Positions 62,001 to 64,000 of a DNA stretch of 64,000 bases are shown in pieces. Origin of the DNA: Breviolum minutum Mf 1.05b.01 (Eukaryota > Sar > Dinophyceae > Suessiales > Symbiodiniaceae); assembly GCA_000507305.1 (NCBI GenBank), contig DF239151.1, forward strand, positions 124,001 through 188,000, read 5' to 3'. The notes under the pieces are model-generated. The model did not search any database. It was not told the DNA's origin and saw only the letters and a list, made by a program, of their open reading frames with translations. Position 1 is the first letter of the stretch, and every line of letters starts with the position of its first letter. The position numbers were made by a program, and so were the translations under genes.

Positions 62001-64000
62001 ACCCCATCCAAGTCAGTCCATTGGCTGGGGTAATTTTGGGATACGCTGCTCTGTAAGGGCTTCGCGATTAGTGACTTGATGGTGCTCAGCTCGCGGGGAA
62101 AACCTACTCCTGCAACACTGCACTGCAACATTCCTAAAGTGGTCATTTCTAACAACCTTCCTGTTATACTTAGTCACACCCCCATCCACTTTTCTTTATG
62201 TTCTCCCTCAGCTGCCAGGCCTTGTGGATCCTGAAGAGCCGTCAGGCCTGGCCAGAAAGGATGATGGTTTCTCTTCTGGGTCTGATGATCTTCTGGATGC
62301 CATTCTAGAAGAAGCTGAACAAAAAGTGGCTTGACTTTAATTTATACCCTGAAGAATTCAAATCTAATCGGGATCAAATTCTCGGATTCAAAAAGCAACA
62401 TAGGCTACAGATGCCAAGTCCTTGATTCGTATGGCTGATGTGGCAGCGAGAAGAATGAGAAGATTAGGCTTGGAAGGTCGAAACCAGCAACAGTAATTTC
62501 GGACTTAAGTCTTTAAGTTTTTTTTTGTTTTTTCCCCCCCCTGAGGTGTTGTGGACAAGGATGTAGAACAATTAGCTCGTTACAGGCTATCCAAAACAGG
62601 GAGATCTAGGGGTCACAACGCAGCTCGAGACTTCAATCGATGGGTTCATAGGAGTGGCAAAGCCTACAAGGTCCGAATCACAGACTTGGAGGTCCCTATA
62701 TGCGTTCGTGCTGTGCACAAGTCTGGGAGGAGGAAAAGACGGGACGTGGTGGTCAAGTATCCAGTGATACATATGTCAAGTTGGGTCCAATCCATCATGC
62801 AAACATGTCCTCGATTTTTTCTTGGTGGCTATGACCCTACTCCTTCAAATAGATGGATGGACATGTTTGCAGACTTTTGGGAGAACTTCAAAGGATTACA
62901 TCCTACACACCCCGTCTATGACAAGTCACTGGCCGACAGGTCAGTGACTATCCCAGTGGCAATACATGGGGATGAGGGGGGGCTTTCTAAAACTCCAGTC
63001 CTCATTATCAGCTTCCAAGTTATGATTCCCAGCAGTGGTCCCGAAAATCTGAATAGCAGCCAGCAGCTTGGATCCTTGAGATGGCAAGTTTTTAACTTGA
63101 TCTCTTGTGTATATATTATTTGATGTCCTGATCAAAAATTTCCTTCGGGTACAGCAAATCTAAGGCACTCCTTCACCACCAGATTGCTTTACACTCTCAT
63201 TCCAGCTACACTCTATGCCAAGAACGACTTATCCATTGATGCCTTGATGGCGGGTATAGCCACAGACCTTACTGCGTTGTTCAATCATGGGGTGTCTGTA
63301 AATGTTTCGTGGTAATCATTGGTTTAATGCTGTAAGTTTTTGGAGGTATGAAAAATTAAATGGGAAACTCTTTTAGAATTACCAAGCCCAGGTTGGAGGA
63401 GTTGAGAGACGCATGTATATTGGACTGACTGGAGTAAAGGGCGATTGGCCCTGGTTGAGAAAATGTTTTCATCTTGCTACCGGCCCTCGATGTTTTCGAG
63501 TATGCCATTTATGTCCCTCACATGTGCCTAGACTTCTTACTTAGATAGTTTAATTTTGTTTCTTCCAAGATCCCTTAACTTAATTCATCTCCCAGGATTA
63601 TCTTCAATTCGTGAACCTTTGCCTGCCCAAACGCTCGCCCAGGAATGGTGGGACATGAGGCCTGCTCACTGCCAACTTCGTTCGTGGTCTGAGGAGCTTC
63701 CGGATCCATTCAAGCGTGGGAGGGCTATTTCACCCCTTCGATTGATTCCAGGTGCACAATCCCCTACCATGGCACGACCCGATATATTACATTGCTTTAA
63801 TCTTGGGGCTGGTGCTGATCTAGCAGCTGGAGGTTTAGTAGCAATGGCTCGAATGAATCTGTTTCCAGGAAGGTCAATCCAAAGTCGCTTAGATGAGGCT
63901 TTTGACAGCTTCATGGGGTGGTGCAGGGACAACAAGCGGACTCCACACATGAAATGTTTTGAACTGAAGAAGTTCAAAATGAGCTCGTTTCTTGACTTGT
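52763..64000 (+). CDS. Multi-exon gene, MTase-like + transposase-like modules
   Basis: One plus-strand gene, incomplete at the right edge, reconstructed from about 29 exons (listed separately). Order: unknown N-terminal exons, acidic and coiled-coil segments, a lysine/alanine-rich region ending RKSCAYKKAYSAAKK, a methyltransferase-like block with GPCCSSWG, a block with VYQVRFWM, proline/glutamate-rich linkers, helical segments, a second lysine-rich tail, and a block with HGDEG, GDWPW and RPDILHC. I recognise this architecture from many dinoflagellate gene models, always unnamed. Whether it is a host gene family or a mobile element is unresolved. Introns are mostly 80-300 bp, acceptors are usually AG|G, and some donors are unclear. 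Confidence 0.75.
53159..53403 (+). CDS. Exon, helical basic region
   Basis: Between GAATCAG and CTCTCAG|GTGAGC, both good splice sites. Reads KGVAWVIRRLITVFNRAAKR and IYQIADIPLPSDPRHSPYFQ. No family recognised. Confidence 0.65.
53841..54041 (+). CDS. Exon, acidic/glycine-histidine-rich
   Basis: After CAATCTCTTAG. Reads EESGPDDDDHGHGKHGGGGN then proline-rich DALPASAAPVGVGFGGKAEL. It ends around CCTAAAG|GAACC, a possible GA donor of the non-canonical type seen in dinoflagellates. Low-complexity linker. Confidence 0.6.
54208..54525 (+). CDS. Exon, coiled-coil segment
   Basis: After AACACCAG. Leucine/glutamate-rich stretch VDVKAAQEELEILMLEQSML then DELLAQEELQKELCKLNDDI, typical coiled coil, followed by serine/proline sequence. 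The right boundary is not fixed. Confidence 0.6.
54679..54776 (+). CDS. Short exon
   Basis: After AATCTGAG. Reads LENTDNLETLPFDVASALDL AKVV in frame. The intron that follows starts with an (AT)n tract and contains a family B MITE. Confidence 0.5.
54797..54830. repeat. (AT)n tract at intron start
   Basis: Two AT runs separated by GTATT, immediately downstream of an exon. Comparable tracts follow exons at 54058, 58103, 59414 and 60258. Confidence 0.9.
54868..54975. mobile_element. MITE family B in an intron
   Basis: Long palindrome: GGAAAAAAATCCTGGACCAC at the left, GTGGTGCAGGATTTTTTTCC at the right, with CTCAGGCCTACGAAAA / TTTTTGTACCCTCTGAG inside. Sits wholly between exons 54679-54776 and 55051-55224. 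Confidence 0.85.
55051..55224 (+). CDS. Exon
   Basis: After CCCTTCTAG. Reads VHPATTAKVVDPILSLPIGN, QAVFDPSNDDHLRFVKHLAE and QRTYPILVMSSQAKWPF, ending CTTTCAG|GGTAAT. The composition is globular rather than linker. No family recognised. Confidence 0.7.
55379..56062 (+). CDS. Large exon, lysine/alanine-rich region
   Basis: A 227-codon frame, the longest exon. It contains an acidic patch (DDEGEESSGSEEETK), a K/A/R-rich repeat (KAKAKAKARAQTSAKSKAKA), NLS-like basic clusters (PPSKRRKN) and a C-terminal motif RKSCAYKKAYSAAKKAGEAE that I recognise from this dinoflagellate family. Probably nuclear and nucleic-acid-contacting by charge. The left boundary is uncertain because no clear acceptor is seen before 55379. 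Confidence 0.75.
   Translation: MEKKILSLPTLELGKTDGCEEVVDPQHKQSAPLETFSDGPNRPQIMEKLSPVSPKEQGASGGGGQDDEGEESSGSEEETKPRKIRAKAKAKAKARAQTSAKSKAKAAKPKSRSKKAILKRRASADLDTEQPKKARSQKPLASKHDAAESKPAEPPSKRRKNSNATKPSSSEVANNGKSKGTGSKEGNDKERKARLSRKSCAYKKAYSAAKKAGEAEETARAKGKEAS
56463..56640 (+). CDS. Possible exon
   Basis: Frame reads MRFDFCKISSNRTGSFSIEL, KYIHANKFLGPPLAPMLRPM and so on. Some resemblance (K-Y-I-x-A-N-K) to the exon at 58345. No firm splice sites. The methyltransferase-like block normally starts with a C-V/I-E-L-F-A-G motif. I could not find it here, so the N-terminus of that block is missing or unrecognised. Confidence 0.35.
57301..57480 (+). CDS. MTase-like exon with PCCSSW motif
   Basis: Reads VALHTVLCLHPDSVCLMGPC, CSSWGIPARYTSQRSFVNPL and so on. 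The G-P-C-C-S-S-W motif stands where cytosine-C5 methyltransferases have P-P-C-Q and is the hallmark of a methyltransferase-like block in dinoflagellate proteins. The cysteine pair is present, but catalytic ability cannot be judged without the cofactor-binding motif. Splice edges are approximate. The frame ends at a TGA, so the exon stops before 57481. Confidence 0.6.
57524..57641. mobile_element. MITE family B in an intron
   Basis: TACTCTTGATGGAAAAAATC with CTGCACCACTTGGGGTGTAC at the left, TACCCCCTGATTGGTGCAGG with ATTTTTTTCCATCA at the right. Lies in the intron between the two MTase-like exons. The outer GATGG / CCATC ends resemble family A. Confidence 0.85.
57732..57858 (+). CDS. MTase-like exon, EHP motif
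   Basis: After GGGCTGAG. Reads RVTLICLVLLAKHCYFVLEH then PVQSLMVRHPRWETFANKIA. The F-V-L-E-H/Q-P-x-x-S-L-M ... H-P-R-W pattern continues the methyltransferase-like block after the P-C-C-S-S-W exon (analogous to the E-N-V region of C5 methyltransferases, with E-H-P instead). A shadow frame hides it, so it is not seen as a long ORF. Confidence 0.65.
57915..58083 (+). CDS. Exon with VYQV module
   Basis: After TTTCCTTCAG. Reads PREPKVYQVRFWMMHLNHPT, AKRSIVMSNGPWIIGLDLGP and LPRRTREEKTAFKTT. A recurrent module directly after the methyltransferase-like block in dinoflagellate models. Its function is unknown. Confidence 0.65.
58196..58257 (+). CDS. Short exon, GKKQFTGEKNALKKTQSSP
   Basis: Reads GKKQFTGEKNALKKTQSSP, continuing the module before it (usual form G-R-K-x-F-x-G-T-K-x-L-K-x-T-Q-x-Y-P). 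About 20 codons. Confidence 0.6.
58345..58616 (+). CDS. Exon, completes VYQV module
   Basis: After CTCCTAG. Reads YTHEFCNKIMECYQGRVTPQ, PSLRNRLEIDNELTDRNIFS, and KAWKYIYANKYLRIPESWAE, ending GCTAG|GGTACA. Y-x-x-x-F-x-x-K-I is the expected continuation of the preceding short exon. Confidence 0.65.
58974..59112 (+). CDS. Exon
   Basis: After CTGACAG. Reads LSSCNTLAGGCDMVDRKVPE then QLSATQEARAAIAAKIQAPK. Alanine-rich helix at the end. No family recognised. Confidence 0.5.
59312..59412 (+). CDS. Short exon, helix plus TP-rich tail
   Basis: After GTTTGCACAG. Reads ESQAKIAAMQKALAAKTTPT then TPSGEQQPPGDIK. Likely continues the helix of the exon before it. The following intron starts with an (AT)n tract. 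Confidence 0.6.
59491..60044 (+). CDS. Large exon, proline/glutamate-rich linker
   Basis: After CAGCTCCAG. Contains repeated VPEVP/EVPLPEPKE-type sequence, an acidic patch (GSGSDEEEVPVGY) and ends KFDKYYHKNFNCNQLK, where D-K-Y-Y-H-K is a motif of this gene family. Disordered linker between modules. Confidence 0.7.
60070..60192 (+). CDS. Exon
   Basis: After TTTCTATAG. Reads VEFGKFVNEHLQPLIHLDTL then GFDAIAPPAEKLPQKHLKKF before a stop, so a donor lies just before the end. Confidence 0.5.
   Translation: MEFGKFVNEHLQPLIHLDTLGFDAIAPPAEKLPQKHLKKF
60307..60455 (+). CDS. Exon, charged helical segment
   Basis: Reads EKLKDLLKKHGTFEDVELQV, KKWSSKVTTVGGTGQWVTQK and YLKDEKHYDQ. Position and the T-x-x-Y-L/M-x-D-E-x-x-Y ending match the family's helical region. 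Confidence 0.55.
60508..60703 (+). CDS. Exon, KANGKIRIHPVHKREEA module
   Basis: After ATTGCTAG. Reads MPKLRDMIDNSWAWAKANGK, IRIHPVHKREEARLVLTDWF and EDKEQHGEERS. I recognise the G-x-I/V-R-x-x-x-V-H-x-x-x-E-A sequence from other members of the family. Function unknown. Confidence 0.65.
60794..60932 (+). CDS. Exon, acidic then alanine-rich
   Basis: After AAATGCAG. Reads DESGILMDNDMVAENITTLK then PEEAQEAAKAAAAQAAAAAS. Low complexity. Confidence 0.55.
61354..61467 (+). CDS. Exon, amphipathic helix
   Basis: After TCATCTCAG. Reads MADQIATILKKMNELYDQLA then AKQAEYMAQ. Predicted coiled coil. Confidence 0.5.
61540..61592 (+). CDS. Very short exon
   Basis: After TAGCATGCAG. Reads IDDAKLKKEILDIFPR, about 17 codons. 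Supported by its acceptor and by helix-like sequence only. Confidence 0.35.
61705..61978 (+). CDS. Exon, lysine-rich nuclear-type tail
   Basis: After TTTCAAAG. Reads SRDSWLTPQLRNIKALPSDA then DKPDKGRPSKPEKSDKPAKE and KKTKKRVKSESPEPEVPAKK. Basic clusters fit nuclear targeting. Confidence 0.6.
62212..62334 (+). CDS. Exon, acidic linker
   Basis: After CTCCCTCAG. Reads LPGLVDPEEPSGLARKDDGF then SSGSDDLLDAILEEAEQKVA. Acidic linker before the C-terminal block. Confidence 0.6.
   Translation: MPGLVDPEEPSGLARKDDGFSSGSDDLLDAILEEAEQKVA
62402..62492 (+). CDS. Short basic exon
   Basis: Reads ATDAKSLIRMADVAARRMRR then LGLEGRNQQQ. Basic helix. The boundaries are approximate. Confidence 0.45.
62546..63089 (+). 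CDS. Transposase-like exon with HGDEG motif
   Basis: After CCCCTGAG. Contains RDFNRWVHRSGKAYKVRITD, VHKSGRRKRRDVVVKYPVIH, WVQSIMQTCPRFFLGGYDPT, and ends with VTIPVAIHGDEGGLSKTPVL plus IISFQVMIPSSGP. H-G-D-E-G followed by a hydrophobic P-V-L-I-I-S strand resembles the first catalytic region of TNP2/CACTA-type transposases (I-D-G-D-G-x-x ... W-P-I-x-x-x-I). This likeness is my inference from motif order. The family itself has no established function that I know. Confidence 0.75.
63155..63291 (+). CDS. Transposase-like exon, middle
   Basis: After GGGTACAG. Reads ANLRHSFTTRLLYTLIPATL, YAKNDLSIDALMAGIATDLT and ALFNHGVSVN. Matches the usual continuation in the family (x-H-S-F-x-T-R-x-L-Y-x-x-I-P). 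Confidence 0.7.
63378..63520 (+). CDS. Transposase-like exon, KGDWPW and CHLC
   Basis: After TCTTTTAG. Reads NYQAQVGGVERRMYIGLTGV, KGDWPWLRKCFHLATGPRCF and RVCHLC. G-D-W-P takes the place of the second conserved aspartate of TNP2-like transposases (G-D-x-P-A-R), and the following C-x-x-C takes that of their zinc-binding pair. The right boundary is before the stop that follows. Confidence 0.7.
63596..64000 (+). CDS. Transposase-like exon, RPDILHC, runs off the window
   Basis: After CATCTCCCAG. An uninterrupted frame to the window end: SIREPLPAQTLAQEWWDMRP, SPTMARPDILHCFNLGAGAD, LAAGGLVAMARMNLFPGRSI and so on. R-P-D-I-L-H is the position of the third conserved acid (D-P-M-H in TNP2-type transposases). 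It has no stop within the window and so is easily missed by ORF finders that need one. Confidence 0.8.

Noticed and set aside
1-64000. tRNA, rRNA, snRNA and dinoflagellate spliced-leader genes
   Set aside because: No cloverleaf with the usual A/B-box words and no spliced-leader core was noticed on either strand by eye. A covariance-model search would be needed to exclude them.
1-64000. Autonomous retroelement (reverse transcriptase, gag, LTR pairs)
   Set aside because: No YXDD-type motif, no RNase H or integrase pattern and no long direct-repeat pair was seen. The only transposase-like sequence is the 62.5-64 kb block.

Overview
The window looks like nuclear DNA of a dinoflagellate, most likely a Symbiodiniaceae-type genome. 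Four things point there: a BspA-type leucine-rich-repeat protein with an N-terminal ubiquitin-like segment; a long multi-exon gene whose modules (GPCCSSWG, HGDEG, KGDWPW, RPDILHC) match a family I know only from dinoflagellate gene models; short exons scattered between introns, with mostly AG|G acceptors; and clusters of genes on one strand. There is no prokaryotic layout (no operons, Shine-Dalgarno sites or long ORFs). The species cannot be fixed from the sequence alone.

Layout. From about 0.1 to 51.8 kb no ORF outside the LRR gene looks like a complete gene. Reading short frames on the minus strand, however, recovers many pieces of cold-shock (CSD/OB-fold) domains, each roughly 50-150 bp and often bounded by plausible splice sites. 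Examples are VKSFRNDWGFITSDSFDG near 37.1 kb, RSFRGDWGFVTSAAFPGDLF near 29.15 kb, NKGFVVSELFNGDLYLHRR near 43.8 kb and GDNISFMVEQKPGGKAEAV near 26.8 kb. I read this as one or more minus-strand multi-CSD genes with tiny exons and repeat-filled introns. At 47.4-49.2 kb, also on the minus strand, is the LRR gene. It is broken by a 334-bp assembly gap, a 1-bp frameshift and a run of decayed 74-bp units.

The introns and intergenic DNA hold at least ten families of short inverted-repeat elements of about 75-125 bp. Several (families A, C, D, E) end in TA and have terminal inverted repeats, as expected of non-autonomous Tc1/mariner-like MITEs. Family C ends so that an insertion into TAG creates an intron with GT...AG ends whose removal restores the target, an introner-like property.

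Between about 51.8 and 52.7 kb transcription appears to switch strand. From 52.76 kb to the right edge a single plus-strand gene of about 29 recognisable exons runs off the window. It carries an acidic/lysine-rich N-terminal half, a methyltransferase-like block and a C-terminal block whose D/GDW/C-x2-C/D-x-LH pattern resembles TNP2-type (CACTA) transposases. Two palindromic MITEs (family B) sit in its introns, and several introns carry (AT)n tracts close to their 5' ends.

Limits: exon edges are by eye. Individual CSD exon calls are uncertain because random 30-codon open frames are common at this base composition. The case rests on the repeated pattern, not on any single exon. There are two N gaps (18232-18543 and 47692-48025) and one single N at 49585.
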